Of a stretch of 64,000 nucleotides of DNA, positions 24,285-33,420 are shown one piece after another. How positions within the stretch are numbered: position 1 is the first letter of the stretch; every line of letters begins with the position of its first letter. Location of the stretch: positions 686,636-750,635 of the forward strand of contig KE159571.1 in assembly GCA_000403255.2 (NCBI GenBank). Reading direction: 5' to 3'. Below the pieces are notes generated by a model, which saw nothing but the letters and a program-made list of their open reading frames with translations, did no database searches and was not told the origin of the DNA. The DNA comes from Lachnospiraceae bacterium 3-1. Lineage in GTDB: Bacteria; Bacillota; Clostridia; Lachnospirales; Lachnospiraceae. A program made the position numbers and the translations under genes.

Positions 24285-25411
24285 TGGGCGCGCATGCAAG
24301 GTTTTCCCCATCGTCCGGCAGGCGGTATTTAAGCTGCCCGCCCTCCCTTAAGCTGGAAGAGCAGTTTGCGGATGAGCAGTCCCCTTATGCGGCAGAGGGG
24401 ACTGCCGGACATGAGATGGCGGAATACCTTATCAAAAAACATCTGAAGAAAAGGACCAAGCGGCCTGTCTCTGATTATTATTCGGATGAACTGATGGAAG
24501 CGGTAGAGGATTACGCTGCCTACGGAATTGAACAGATTGAGACGGCAAGGAAGGAATGCCCCGATCCGTTCATCGGCGTGGAACTGAAGGTCAGCCTTGA
24601 TGAACGTGTGGAAGGATGTTTCGGGACGGCAGACCTTGTAGTGGTGGATTCCCGGAAAATCCATATTATCGATCTGAAACTCGGCAAGGGCGTCATGGTG
24701 GAAGCGGAAGAGAATGTACAGCTTATGATTTATGGGCTCGGAGTCCTCGATATGCTGTCCTGCCTGTATGATATCGACATGGTGGAGCTGACCATTGTGC
24801 AGCCGAGACTGCAGCATCTCTCCACATGGGAGATTTCCGCAGAAGCTCTTTTGAAATGGGGAAGTGAGGTATTTGAAACCGGGGCAAAAAAGGCCCTTGC
24901 CGGGGAAGGCGAATATGCTGCCGGTGATCATTGCCGATTCTGCAAGGCGAGGTTTACCTGCCGGGAGAGGGCGAATGAGTATCTGAGATTGGCGCAGATG
25001 GAGTTTCGGGAAGCCCCTCTTCTGTCGGAGGAAGAAATCGCAGAGGTGCTTATGAAAGCGGACGCTTTGAAAAAGTGGGCGGAGGAAATTTACACCTACG
25101 CCCAGAATGAAGCGGTTGTGAACCATAAGAAATGGCCAGGATTCAAGCTGGTGCTTGGGCGGAGCAACCGCAGATATACGGATGAGGAGGACGCGGCGAA
25201 TGCGGCAAAAGCAGCCGGGTATACGGATATCTTCAAATCTTCGCTGATCGGCATCACGGAGATGGAGAAGCTGATGGGGAAAAAGAAGTTTGCTGAAATT
25301 CTCGGAGCTTTCGTGTATAAGCCGGAGGGCAAGGTCACGCTGGTACCGGAATCAGATAAACGGGAAGCAGTCAATGTATCAACCGCAGAAGCGGATTTTA
25401 AGGAGGACTAA
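24284..25411 (+). CDS. DUF2800 family PD-(D/E)XK exonuclease, Cas4/RecB-like
   Basis: A 375-residue protein. It begins MGAHARFSPSSGRRYLSCPPS with the family's Ser-Ser-Cys start, then AAEGTAGHEMAE, the nuclease core FGTADLVVVDSRKIHIIDLKLGKG (about 108-132, with Asp, Asp and Lys) and a cysteine cluster HCRFCKARFTCRERA (about 209-223), consistent with an iron-sulfur cluster as in RecB/Cas4 nucleases. It pairs with the following DUF2815 protein, a common recombination or replication cassette in Firmicute phages. Confidence 0.9.
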   Translation: MGAHARFSPSSGRRYLSCPPSLKLEEQFADEQSPYAAEGTAGHEMAEYLIKKHLKKRTKRPVSDYYSDELMEAVEDYAAYGIEQIETARKECPDPFIGVELKVSLDERVEGCFGTADLVVVDSRKIHIIDLKLGKGVMVEAEENVQLMIYGLGVLDMLSCLYDIDMVELTIVQPRLQHLSTWEISAEALLKWGSEVFETGAKKALAGEGEYAAGDHCRFCKARFTCRERANEYLRLAQMEFREAPLLSEEEIAEVLMKADALKKWAEEIYTYAQNEAVVNHKKWPGFKLVLGRSNRRYTDEEDAANAAKAAGYTDIFKSSLIGITEMEKLMGKKKFAEILGAFVYKPEGKVTLVPESDKREAVNVSTAEADFKED

Positions 25412-25414
25412 GTG

Positions 25415-25960
25415 ATGAGTACAGAAAACAGAACCAAAGTAATTGTTCCATGCAGGCTTTCCTACGCGCATTTGTGGGAGCCGGATTCCGTCAACGGCAG
25501 CGAGCTGAAGTATTCGGTATCCTGCATCATCGACAAGAAAGATAAGGATACGGTTGCCAAGATCAAAAAGGCTATCGAAACTGCGAAGGAGGAAGGAAAA
25601 GGGAAATGGGGAGGTAAGATTCCTGCTAATTTAAAGACGCCGCTCCGGGACGGCGATACAGACCGCCCAGAGGACGAGGCTTATGTGGGTTCCATGTTCC
25701 TGAATGCCAATTCCAAGCAGGCTCCGCAGATCGTAGACAGACAGGTGCAGCCGATCCTTGACCAGAGCGAGGTGTACAGCGGATGCTACGGCAGGGTTTC
25801 CATTACCTTTTATGCCTATAATTCCAACGGCAACAAGGGTGTGGCAGCCGGACTTGGCAATGTCCAAAAATTAAGGGATGGGGAGCCGTTGGGTTCCAGA
25901 GCTAATGCGAAGGATGAGTTTGAAGCGGTGGATGACGGCGAGGATGATTTCCTCTCCTAA
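25415..25960 (+). CDS. DUF2815 family phage protein (ssDNA-binding type)
   Basis: A 181-residue protein beginning MSTENRTKVIVPCRLSYAHLWEP, with AAGGAGG 9 bases upstream; a GTG three bases earlier is an alternative start. It contains KYSVSCIIDKKDKDTV and QIVDRQVQPI and ends in an acidic tail (EAVDDGEDDFLS) like single-strand binding proteins. DUF2815 proteins are regularly encoded between a DUF2800 nuclease and a phage polymerase. Confidence 0.9.
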   Translation: MSTENRTKVIVPCRLSYAHLWEPDSVNGSELKYSVSCIIDKKDKDTVAKIKKAIETAKEEGKGKWGGKIPANLKTPLRDGDTDRPEDEAYVGSMFLNANSKQAPQIVDRQVQPILDQSEVYSGCYGRVSITFYAYNSNGNKGVAAGLGNVQKLRDGEPLGSRANAKDEFEAVDDGEDDFLS

Positions 25961-26015
25961 AGGACACGGGACGGGCGGCAGGAACGCCGCCCTATACATA
26001 AAGGAGGTTTTGGGA

Positions 26016-26291
26016 TTGGAACGGTGGAAAGACATAGAAGGAATGGAAGGAAGATACCAGATCAGCGACCAAGGCAGAATCCGATGTATGCCGCGCTATG
26101 TGAAGTGCCGGGGCGGTTCTGTGCGGCGGCTCCCGATGAAGGTGCTGGAACTGAAATATGACGAGGTGCTTCAGATTAAAAGGATGCTTGCTGGCGGCAT
26201 CCACCCGTATGAAATTGCGGAGAAAATGGGGATTTCAAGGAAGATGGTCAGCAAAATTAAATCGGGGAGGTCGTATGCATGGCTGAACTGA
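26016..26291 (+). CDS. NUMOD4-HTH small protein
   Basis: The start is a TTG at 26016, 8 bases after AAGGAGG; longer starts would lie inside the previous gene. The 91-residue product begins LERWKDIEGMEGRYQISDQGRIR, a NUMOD4 DNA-binding motif usually attached to HNH homing nucleases, and ends with a helix-turn-helix (IHPYEIAEKMGISRKMVSKIKSGRSY). No nuclease domain is present, so it may be a DNA-binding remnant or regulator. It overlaps the polymerase start by 13 bp. Confidence 0.8.
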   Translation: MERWKDIEGMEGRYQISDQGRIRCMPRYVKCRGGSVRRLPMKVLELKYDEVLQIKRMLAGGIHPYEIAEKMGISRKMVSKIKSGRSYAWLN

Positions 26292-28216
26292 TGGCGATTG
26301 ATATTGAAACCTATTCGGATGTTTCCCTGCCGGACTGCGGGGTACACCGTTATGCATCGTCTCCGCAGTTTGAAATCCTGCTGTTTGCATACAGCATCGA
26401 TGACGGGGAGATTGCGGTAGTTGACCTTGCTTCCGGGGAGGAGATGCCGGAGGAGGTCATGGAGTGCCTGAAAGATGGCTCGGTTATCAAGACGGCGTTT
26501 AATGCTGCCTTTGAGCGGACCTGCATCAACCGTTTTTTCCATCTGGATCTGCAGCCGGAGAGTTGGCACTGCACCGCTGTTCAGGCTTCCATGCTTTCCC
26601 TGCCGTTATCTCTGGAGGGTGTGGGGGAAGCGCTGAAGCTGGATAAAAAGAAAATGACGGAGGGGAAGGAACTGATCCGCTATTTCTGTATCTCCTGCAA
26701 GCCGACCAAGAGCAACGGCGGCAGGGCAAGGAACCTGCCGTCCCACGCGCCAGAGAAGTGGGAGCTGTTCAAAACCTACTGCATTCGGGATGTGGCGGTG
26801 GAGATGCAGATCAGGAAAAAGCTGCAGAAGTTCCCGATCCCCGATAAGGAGCAGGAGCTTTACTGCATGGACCAGCGTATCAATGACCGGGGCATTTTGG
26901 TAGACCGGGAGCTGATCACCCATGCGGCGGCCTGTGACCTTCTATATAAGGAAACGGCTTCCAAGAGGGCGTATGAACTGTCAGGGCTTGAAAATCCCAA
27001 CAGCGTATCGCAGCTTAAGGCGTGGCTTCAGGAGAAAGGAGTCGAGGCTGGTTCCCTTGCCAAAGCCGCAGTGGAGGAACTGGTGGAAAAAAATGAGGGC
27101 GAGGTGTCGGAAATGATGAAGCTGCGTCTTGCCATGTCCAAGACTTCCATTAAGAAGTATGAGGCGATGGAACGCTCCGTCTGCCCGGATGGAAGGGTAC
27201 ACGGGCTTCTGCAGTTCTATGGGGCAAACCGGACAGGGAGATGGGCGGGCCGGCTTGTGCAGATCCATAACCTCCCGCAGAACCATATGGAGGATCTGGA
27301 GCTTGCACGCTCCCTTGTGAAGGAAGGACGGTATGACCTCATCGAATTATTATACGATTCCACGCCGGAGGTGCTGTCGGAACTGATTCGTACCGCATTT
27401 GTGGCAAAGGAAGGGTGCCGCTTCATTGTCAGCGATTTCTCTGCCATCGAAGCGAGGGTAATGGGCTACCTTGCCGGGGAGGGATGGGTCATGGAGGAAT
27501 TCCGGGGAGCCGGAAAAATCTATGAGCAGACGGCGGCAAAGATGTTCCATATCCCCATCGGGGAGATCACGAAAGGAAGCCCATACCGGGCGAGGGGGAA
27601 GGTGGCATCGCTTGCCTGCCAGTACGGAGGCGCGGAAGGGGCGCTCATCAGCATGGGGGCTTTGAATTTCGTAGAGGAATCGGAATTGAAAGGGCTGGTG
27701 CAGTCTTGGCGGAGCGCCAACCCGCATATCGTGAATTTCTGGTATGAGATTGACGGCGCGGTCAAGGCGGCGGTTAAGGAGCATAAGGCAACTACGGTAG
27801 GAAGAGTATGCGTGTTCTACCAGTCAGGGATGCTGATGATCCGGCTCCCGTCCGGGAGGGTGCTTTCCTATGTGCGCCCCCGGATGACGGTAAACCGCTT
27901 CGGCTCGGAAAGCGTCTGTTATGAGGGCGTGGGGCTGAACAAAAAATGGAGCCGGGTGGAATCCTACGGCGCGAAATTTTGTGAGAACATCGTTCAGGCG
28001 ATGGCAAGGGACCTGCTGGCGGAGGCAATGCTCCGGCTGGAAAAAGCGGGGCTTCCCATTGTCTGCCATGTCCATGATGAAGTGGTTCTGGAAGTGCCGG
28101 AGGGCGTTTCCAGCGTGGAGGAAGTAAATGGGATCATGTCGGTCTGCCCGTCATGGTGCGAGGGACTTCCGCTTAAGGCGGCGGGATTTGAAAGCCCGTT
28201 TTATAAAAAGGATTAG
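26279..28216 (+). CDS. Phage family A DNA polymerase
   Basis: A 645-residue enzyme. The 3'-5' exonuclease domain starts with MAIDIETYS (Asp and Glu ligands) and includes FNAAFERTCINRFF. The polymerase domain has motif A IVSDFSAIEARVMGYLAGE (about 383-401), the motif B region RGKVASLACQYGG and motif C HVHDEVVLEVPEG (about 600-612). No 5'-3' exonuclease is present. This is the replicative polymerase type of many Firmicute siphophages. It lies after the DUF2800/2815 pair and before the VapE-type primase. Confidence 0.95.
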   Translation: MAELMAIDIETYSDVSLPDCGVHRYASSPQFEILLFAYSIDDGEIAVVDLASGEEMPEEVMECLKDGSVIKTAFNAAFERTCINRFFHLDLQPESWHCTAVQASMLSLPLSLEGVGEALKLDKKKMTEGKELIRYFCISCKPTKSNGGRARNLPSHAPEKWELFKTYCIRDVAVEMQIRKKLQKFPIPDKEQELYCMDQRINDRGILVDRELITHAAACDLLYKETASKRAYELSGLENPNSVSQLKAWLQEKGVEAGSLAKAAVEELVEKNEGEVSEMMKLRLAMSKTSIKKYEAMERSVCPDGRVHGLLQFYGANRTGRWAGRLVQIHNLPQNHMEDLELARSLVKEGRYDLIELLYDSTPEVLSELIRTAFVAKEGCRFIVSDFSAIEARVMGYLAGEGWVMEEFRGAGKIYEQTAAKMFHIPIGEITKGSPYRARGKVASLACQYGGAEGALISMGALNFVEESELKGLVQSWRSANPHIVNFWYEIDGAVKAAVKEHKATTVGRVCVFYQSGMLMIRLPSGRVLSYVRPRMTVNRFGSESVCYEGVGLNKKWSRVESYGAKFCENIVQAMARDLLAEAMLRLEKAGLPIVCHVHDEVVLEVPEGVSSVEEVNGIMSVCPSWCEGLPLKAAGFESPFYKKD

Positions 28217-28228
28217 GGGGTGTCTGTT

Positions 28229-28396
28229 TTGTCAGGGAAAAACCGGGAAGGGTATCCGGACCCGACAGCCAATACCGCTGTCGGCAGGGTAACCCGTACA
28301 GAGAAGAAAAAGAAGAAGGAGGCGGCGAAGAATGTTCGTATCAGTCGGAAACTCAAGGATGGACAAGAAATTCAACGGGCAGGAAATGACGTATGA
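28229..28396 (+). CDS. Small phage protein with EGYPDPTA motif
   Basis: A 55-residue frame from a TTG at 28229 (GGGGGT upstream) containing KNREGYPDPTANTAVGRV, a short motif I associate with small conserved phage proteins next to polymerases. Its 3' half overlaps the next gene. The C-terminus is strongly basic (EKKKKKEAAK). Function unknown. Confidence 0.65.
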   Translation: MSGKNREGYPDPTANTAVGRVTRTEKKKKKEAAKNVRISRKLKDGQEIQRAGNDV

Positions 28397-30704
28397 GGAG
28401 TTTGCCAAGCGGCTGTCGCAGACTGTTTATACCGCAGAGACGATGGAGCAGTACCGGAAGATGCTGAAGGGGGAGCAGGATAATGTCAAGGATGTGGGCG
28501 GTTTCGTGTTAGGGAAGCTGAAAGGCGGCAGGAGGAAGAAAGACTGCGTCATTTCCCGGTCTGCCGTCACGCTGGATATGGATTATGGGACGGAAGGCAT
28601 CCTTGACGAGATCGAAATGTTTTTTGACATGAAGATGGTTGCCTATTCCACCCATAAGCACACGCCGGAGAAGCCGAGGCTCCGGCTCATCATTTTCCTT
28701 TCGAGGGAGGTCACTCCCGATGAGTACGGCGCAGTGAGCCGGATGCTTGCAGACGACATCGGGATTGAATTATTCGATGATTCCACCTATGAGCCGTCCA
28801 GGCTGATGTACTGGCCGAGCACCTCAAGCGATGGGGAGTATGTGTTCCGGGAACTGGACGGGAGGATCGTGGAGCCGGACGAGGTGCTGGCAAGATACAG
28901 GGACTGGCATGATGTTTCCTCATGGCCAGTGAGCAGCCGCCATAGTACGGTGGTGCAGCGGGATATCAGGAAGCAGGCCGATCCGCTTTCAAAGGAGGGG
29001 CTGATCGGGGCATTCAACCGTACCTACAGCATTACGGATGCAATTGAAAAATTCCTGCCGGATGTGTACCGCCCGTCAAGCGCCATTCGTGAGAGGTATG
29101 ATTATATCCCGGCGGATTCGGCGGCGGGCGTGGTGATTTATGACGGCCTGTTTGCATACAGCCACCATGCCACCGATCCCTGCTGCGGCAGGCTGATGAA
29201 TGCGTTTGATGTGGTCAGGCTCCATAAATTCGGGGAGAAGGATGCCCGTGCCGCAGAAGGGACGGAAGCCGGGAAGCTGCCTTCTTTTAAGGCAATGCAG
29301 GAATTCGCTGCGCAGGATGAACAGGTAAAAGCGACGCTGGCAAGGGAAAGGCAGGAGCTGGCGGCGGCAGAATTCTCTGAACCAGAAGAGGACTGGCAGA
29401 GACACCTTGTGATTGACCGCAGGGGCATGATCAAGGACAGCCTGCAGAATATCGCCCTGATTATCCGTAATGATGAAAATTTTAAAAATGTAGTCTACAA
29501 CGAATTCAAGGATACTATTGACGTCATCGGTGCTTTGCCGTGGAAGCAGGTCAAGCCGGGCTGGAACGATTCCGATCTTGCCAACGCAAAGGTGTATTTC
29601 GAGAGGGTGTACGGGATATGGTCCCCGGCGAAATTCAAAGATGCCCTGCTTGCGGTGGTGTCTTCCGACAGACTGTACCATCCCATTAAAGAATATTTCT
29701 CCGGCTTGGCGTGGGACGGGACAAAGCGTATTGATACCCTGCTCATTGATTATTTTGGCGCAGAGGACACCCCGTATACGAGGGCGGTCATCCGCAAGAC
29801 GTTTGTCGCGGCGGTAGCCCGGATTTATGAGCCGGGGATTAAGTTTGATTCCATCCTCGTGCTGAACGGTCCGCAGGGCATGGGGAAATCCACATTTTTC
29901 TCCCTGTTGGGGAAGCAGTGGTTTTCCGATTCCCTGTCGATTTCTGACATGAGAGATAAAACTGCTGCTGAGAAGTTGTTGGGGAACTGGATATTGGAGA
30001 TCTCCGAGATGAGCGGTATCCGTAAGACGGAGGTGGAGGTCGTGAAGTCCTTTGTCACAAGGCAGGATGATAAATTCCGTCAGGCATACGGCGTGAATGT
30101 GGAATCCCATCCGAGGAAATGCGTCATTGTCGGCAGCACAAACTCGGAGGGCGGCTTCCTGCGCGATGTGACGGGCAACCGCAGATTCTGGCCGGTCCAT
30201 GTGCCGGGGACGGGGAAGTTCCATCCGTGGGAGCTGGACTGCGTGGATCAAGTGTGGGCGGAGGCAATTCATCTCTACAAGGAGGGCGAGGAGCTGTTCT
30301 TAAAGGGACGGGAAGCGGAGGAAGCCTATAAGATGCAGCAGGAAGCGATGGAGTCCGATGACCGGGAGGGCATCGTGGCGGATTATCTTGACCGCCTCCT
30401 GCCGGATAACTGGAATGCGATGGACGTCTACCAGAGAAGGGCATTCTTGGGCGGCGGCGAGTTTGAAACCGAGGGGATCACAGGAACCGTCAGGCGGGAG
30501 TGCGTGTGCTGTATGGAGATATGGGTGGAGTGTTTTGGAAAGGAACGGCAGAATCTCCGGAAAACAGATTCCTATGAGATCGAGGGCATTATCAATAAGA
30601 TCGGCGGCTGGAAAAAATATGACGCCAACAGCACGGGAAAGACGAAAGTTCCCTTATACGGAGTGCAGAAAACATTTGTAAGGGCAACTGCGGAAACCGT
30701 GTAA
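28332..30704 (+). CDS. VapE-type phage primase-helicase
   Basis: A 790-residue protein. The N-terminal half (about 60-330) has a primase-like region with VTLDMDYGTEG and STHKHTPEKPRLRLIIFLSR. The C-terminal half is a VapE (virulence-associated E) P-loop helicase with LNGPQGMGKSTFFSLLGKQ (about 510-528), ILEISEMSGIRKTEVEVVKSF and GSTNSEGGFLRDVTGNRRFWPV. Together they look like a self-contained phage replication initiator. The ATG has GGAGG about 12 bases upstream. Confidence 0.93.
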   Translation: MFVSVGNSRMDKKFNGQEMTYEEFAKRLSQTVYTAETMEQYRKMLKGEQDNVKDVGGFVLGKLKGGRRKKDCVISRSAVTLDMDYGTEGILDEIEMFFDMKMVAYSTHKHTPEKPRLRLIIFLSREVTPDEYGAVSRMLADDIGIELFDDSTYEPSRLMYWPSTSSDGEYVFRELDGRIVEPDEVLARYRDWHDVSSWPVSSRHSTVVQRDIRKQADPLSKEGLIGAFNRTYSITDAIEKFLPDVYRPSSAIRERYDYIPADSAAGVVIYDGLFAYSHHATDPCCGRLMNAFDVVRLHKFGEKDARAAEGTEAGKLPSFKAMQEFAAQDEQVKATLARERQELAAAEFSEPEEDWQRHLVIDRRGMIKDSLQNIALIIRNDENFKNVVYNEFKDTIDVIGALPWKQVKPGWNDSDLANAKVYFERVYGIWSPAKFKDALLAVVSSDRLYHPIKEYFSGLAWDGTKRIDTLLIDYFGAEDTPYTRAVIRKTFVAAVARIYEPGIKFDSILVLNGPQGMGKSTFFSLLGKQWFSDSLSISDMRDKTAAEKLLGNWILEISEMSGIRKTEVEVVKSFVTRQDDKFRQAYGVNVESHPRKCVIVGSTNSEGGFLRDVTGNRRFWPVHVPGTGKFHPWELDCVDQVWAEAIHLYKEGEELFLKGREAEEAYKMQQEAMESDDREGIVADYLDRLLPDNWNAMDVYQRRAFLGGGEFETEGITGTVRRECVCCMEIWVECFGKERQNLRKTDSYEIEGIINKIGGWKKYDANSTGKTKVPLYGVQKTFVRATAETV

Positions 30705-30716
30705 GCGGTTGCCGAT

Positions 30717-30755
30717 GGTTTCCCAAACGGCAATGGGCAACGCTAGTGGGAAACC
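30717..30755. repeat. Inverted repeat in the spacer after the primase gene
   Basis: GGTTTCCC (30717-30724) pairs with GGGAAACC (30748-30755), and further GGTTTCCC-like copies occur at 30795-30815. The spacer 30705-30922 has no gene. Its A-rich tract (30820-30850) and repeats next to replication genes could mark a phage origin, but this is only suggestive. Confidence 0.4.
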
Positions 30756-30922
30756 GTGCTGACATCTTGCAGAATAAGGGCTTTCGGGGTTTCGGTTTCC
30801 CAATTTCCCATAAAACTAAGTTGAGATAAAGAAATAAAGAGAAAAAAAGCAATCGCAGGCGTATACGCGCGTAAGGGATAAAACCCTTTGGGCAACCGCA
30901 ATCGGCAAAGGAGGTAAAAGCC

Positions 30923-31204
30923 ATGTTAGAAAGTGTGATTGAGGGCAGGCTTAGGCAGGAAGCAAAGAAGCGCGGGGGCATGGCGCTGAAGTTCGTCTCT
31001 CCCGGCATGAATGGGGTGCCTGACCGCATCGTCCTGATGCCGGGAGGGAAGATGGCATTTGTGGAATTGAAGGCTCCGGGGAAAGTACCGAGGGTGTTGC
31101 AGGAAAAAAGAATTTGGCAGCTTAGAAGGTTAGGATTTTTGGTTTATGTGCTGGATGGCACGGAAAGGATTGGAGGGATTTTGGATGAAATACAGGGCGC
31201 ATGA
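30923..31204 (+). CDS. VRR-NUC domain nuclease
   Basis: A 93-residue stand-alone VRR-NUC protein with the nuclease pattern VPDRIVLMPGGKMAFVELKAPG (Asp, then Glu-x-Lys; residues about 29-50) and the closing helix EKRIWQLRRLGFLVYVLDG. It begins at an ATG with AAAGGAGG upstream. Such proteins sit beside SNF2-type helicases in many phages and act on branched or nicked DNA. It overlaps the helicase start by 20 bp. Confidence 0.92.
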   Translation: MLESVIEGRLRQEAKKRGGMALKFVSPGMNGVPDRIVLMPGGKMAFVELKAPGKVPRVLQEKRIWQLRRLGFLVYVLDGTERIGGILDEIQGA

Positions 31205-32558
31205 TTACCAGCAGTATGCAGCGGATTTTATACTGGAGCATCCGGTAAGCTGCCTGATACTGGATATGGGGCTTGGAAAGACCGTGGTCACTCTGACCGC
31301 CCTGCAGCTTCTGCTGTTTGATTATTTTGAAGTCAGCAGGATTCTGGTCATCGCCCCGAAACGGGTGGCGGAGAATACATGGCCGGCGGAGATTACAAAG
31401 TGGGAGCATCTGACAGGGCTTACCTTTTCCGTGGTTATGGGGACGGCGGAGCAGAGACAGGAAGCACTGGAAGAGAAAGCGGATATTTACATCATCGGGA
31501 GGGATAACGTGGCATGGCTTGTGGAGCAGTCGCTGTTTTCCTTTGACATGATTGTGATCGATGAGCTGTCCAGCTTCAAATCCCCGAAGTCGCAGAGGTT
31601 TAAGGCGCTGAAGAAAGTAAGGCCGATGGCGAAGCGGGCAGTGGGACTGACCGGGACGCCGGGGAATCTGATGGATTTGTGGGCGGAGATTGGAATCCTT
31701 GACATGGGGCAGAGGCTTGGGAGGTACATCGGCGGATACCGTGACCGCTTCTTTGTGCCGGAAAAGAGAAACCGGGAGATTATTTATTCCTATAAGCCGA
31801 GGGAAGGTGCGGAGGAAAAAATATATGAACTGATTTCCGATATCAGCATTTCCATGAAAGCGGCGGACCATCTGAAGATGCCGGAGCTGATCAGCAGCCG
31901 GGTGGAGGTCAGAATGTCGGAGAAGGAAAAAGCTCTCTACGACAAAATGGAACGGGACATGGTGCTGCAGTTCGGCGAGGGGAAAGACATTGATGCGGCC
32001 AATGCCGCTTCCCTGAGCAATAAGCTGCAGCAGATGGCCAACGGTGCGGTGTATAACGAATCCGGCGAAGTACAGTCTATCCATGACCGGAAACTGGATG
32101 CGCTGGAAGACCTGATTGAAGCCGCCAACGGCAGGCCGCTCCTCGTGGCGTATTGGTATAAGCATGACAGGGAGAGGATTTCCAAGCGTTTTCCAGTTCG
32201 GAGCATCGATACGAAAAAGGATATCGAGGACTGGAACGCCGGGAAGATATCTGTTGCACTGCTCCATCCGGCATCGGCAGGGCATGGGCTGAATCTGCAG
32301 GAGGGCGGGAACTGCATCGTGTGGTTTTCACAGATATGGTCGCTGGAATTATACCAGCAGTTAAATGCAAGGCTTTACAGACAGGGGCAGAAACAGACCG
32401 TAGTCCTCCAGCATCTGGTTACGGAGGGGACGGTGGACGGGGATATCCTCCGGGCATTGGAGAAAAAGGATAATACGCAGGATGCAATGATCAATGCGGT
32501 CAGGGCAAGGATTGGAGGGATGCTGGATGACAGCGGAAACGATGATGAAGGAATATAG
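31185..32558 (+). CDS. SNF2-like DEAD/DEAH helicase
   Basis: The start at 31185 has TTGGAGGG upstream, giving 457 residues (begins MKYRAHDYQQYAADF). Motif I is LILDMGLGKTVVTLTAL, motif II IVIDELSSFKSPKSQRF, motif III GLTGTPGNLMDLW, and motif VI QLNARLYRQGQKQTV. This is the compact SNF2 helicase of Firmicute phages, expected to remodel protein-DNA complexes during replication together with the VRR-NUC protein. Confidence 0.93.
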   Translation: MKYRAHDYQQYAADFILEHPVSCLILDMGLGKTVVTLTALQLLLFDYFEVSRILVIAPKRVAENTWPAEITKWEHLTGLTFSVVMGTAEQRQEALEEKADIYIIGRDNVAWLVEQSLFSFDMIVIDELSSFKSPKSQRFKALKKVRPMAKRAVGLTGTPGNLMDLWAEIGILDMGQRLGRYIGGYRDRFFVPEKRNREIIYSYKPREGAEEKIYELISDISISMKAADHLKMPELISSRVEVRMSEKEKALYDKMERDMVLQFGEGKDIDAANAASLSNKLQQMANGAVYNESGEVQSIHDRKLDALEDLIEAANGRPLLVAYWYKHDRERISKRFPVRSIDTKKDIEDWNAGKISVALLHPASAGHGLNLQEGGNCIVWFSQIWSLELYQQLNARLYRQGQKQTVVLQHLVTEGTVDGDILRALEKKDNTQDAMINAVRARIGGMLDDSGNDDEGI

Positions 32559-33012
32559 GAGCCTGAAACGGGAGCTGTCCGTGGCCGGGTTTCAGCTCCA
32601 GTGGTTTGAGGGAATCAGCGAACATGAGATGATCGAGTCCATGCTGTATTCCCACCACGAGGGCGAAAGGGTGCAGACCAGCACGCTTTCCGATAAGACG
32701 GCAGGCATTGCGGTCAATTACAGGAAAATCATGGAACGGGAGAATGACGGGTGGTACCAGTATCTTTTCAACCGTTACCTGTATCTCTCGGAAGAGATTG
32801 ATTTTTTTGAAAGAAGCGTGTCGGCGCTTTCCGGGCAGCTTCCGGGCGTGGTCATGGATTTAGTGGAAGGGGAACTGACATGGGAGAACATAGCAGCAAA
32901 GTACCATGTGAGCACTGCCATGATTGCGAAGTATAAGAAAAAAGCGGCGATGGAACTGGAAAAGATGTATGGATTCAGAGATAAACAGGTAGAAGCCTAT
33001 GTCTTAGGATAG
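32527..33012 (+). CDS. Phage late transcription regulator (sigma-70 region 4 / ArpU-RinA-like)
   Basis: The start at 32527 has TTGGAGGG upstream and overlaps the helicase by 32 bp; the product is 161 residues. The C-terminus is a region-4-like helix-turn-helix (VEGELTWENIAAKYHVSTAMIAKYKKKAAMEL). Proteins of this size at the end of the replication block usually switch on the packaging and structural genes. The 11 bp repeat array at 34034 is a plausible target. Confidence 0.8.
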   Translation: MTAETMMKEYRSLKRELSVAGFQLQWFEGISEHEMIESMLYSHHEGERVQTSTLSDKTAGIAVNYRKIMERENDGWYQYLFNRYLYLSEEIDFFERSVSALSGQLPGVVMDLVEGELTWENIAAKYHVSTAMIAKYKKKAAMELEKMYGFRDKQVEAYVLG

Positions 33013-33025
33013 GAGGGCGGCAGTT

Positions 33026-33391
33026 ATGTGTATGCGCGGAGACATATTTTTTGTGGATTTTGGAGATCATGGCGATTCCCATAAGCAGAGCGGCATCCGT
33101 CCCGCTGTTATCGTAAGCAATAACAGGAACAACCGGAATTCCCCGGTGGTGACGGTAGTCCCGCTGTCGGCAAGGGTATGGAAAAAGAAGTACCTTCCGA
33201 CCCACGTGCAGATACCGCTTAGTAAGAGCGCGGGGCTGGATAAGCCGAGTATGGCACTGGCGGAACAGGTGGAAACACTGGATAAAACAAAACTTGGGGA
33301 AAAGATAGGGAAGATCACGGATTCCCTCCTGATGGATGCGATTACCGTGGCGCTTCAGATACAGATCGGGGTTTATGCGGAATACAATTAG
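33026..33391 (+). CDS. PemK/MazF-type toxin
   Basis: A 121-residue mRNA interferase-like protein: RGDIFFVDFG, SGIRPAVIVSNNRNNRNSPVVTVVPLSA and KPSMALAEQVETLDKTKLGEKIG are the family blocks, including the Arg-Pro and the Glu-Gln-Val segment. GGAGGGCGG precedes the ATG. No MazE-like gene lies upstream as in ordinary operons; instead a convergent gene with an AbrB domain ends 7 bp downstream. MazF enzymes cut mRNA at short sites. It may serve as plasmid-like addiction or as host takeover in the phage. Confidence 0.92.
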   Translation: MCMRGDIFFVDFGDHGDSHKQSGIRPAVIVSNNRNNRNSPVVTVVPLSARVWKKKYLPTHVQIPLSKSAGLDKPSMALAEQVETLDKTKLGEKIGKITDSLLMDAITVALQIQIGVYAEYN

Positions 33392-33420
33392 GGGCAGTCA
33401 GGGATGGCTGTCCCTTTTTT
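33390..33420. terminator. Terminator between convergent toxin and HTH-AbrB genes
   Basis: AGGGGCAG (33390-33397) pairs with CTGTCCCT (33408-33415) with one wobble, then six T on the plus strand. The stop of the minus-strand gene lies inside the loop, so the two transcripts overlap by antisense at their ends. Confidence 0.75.

Noticed and set aside
29076..30272. 398-residue minus-strand open frame opposite the VapE gene
   Set aside because: Long shadow frame over a high-GC gene; the plus frame has clear helicase motifs.
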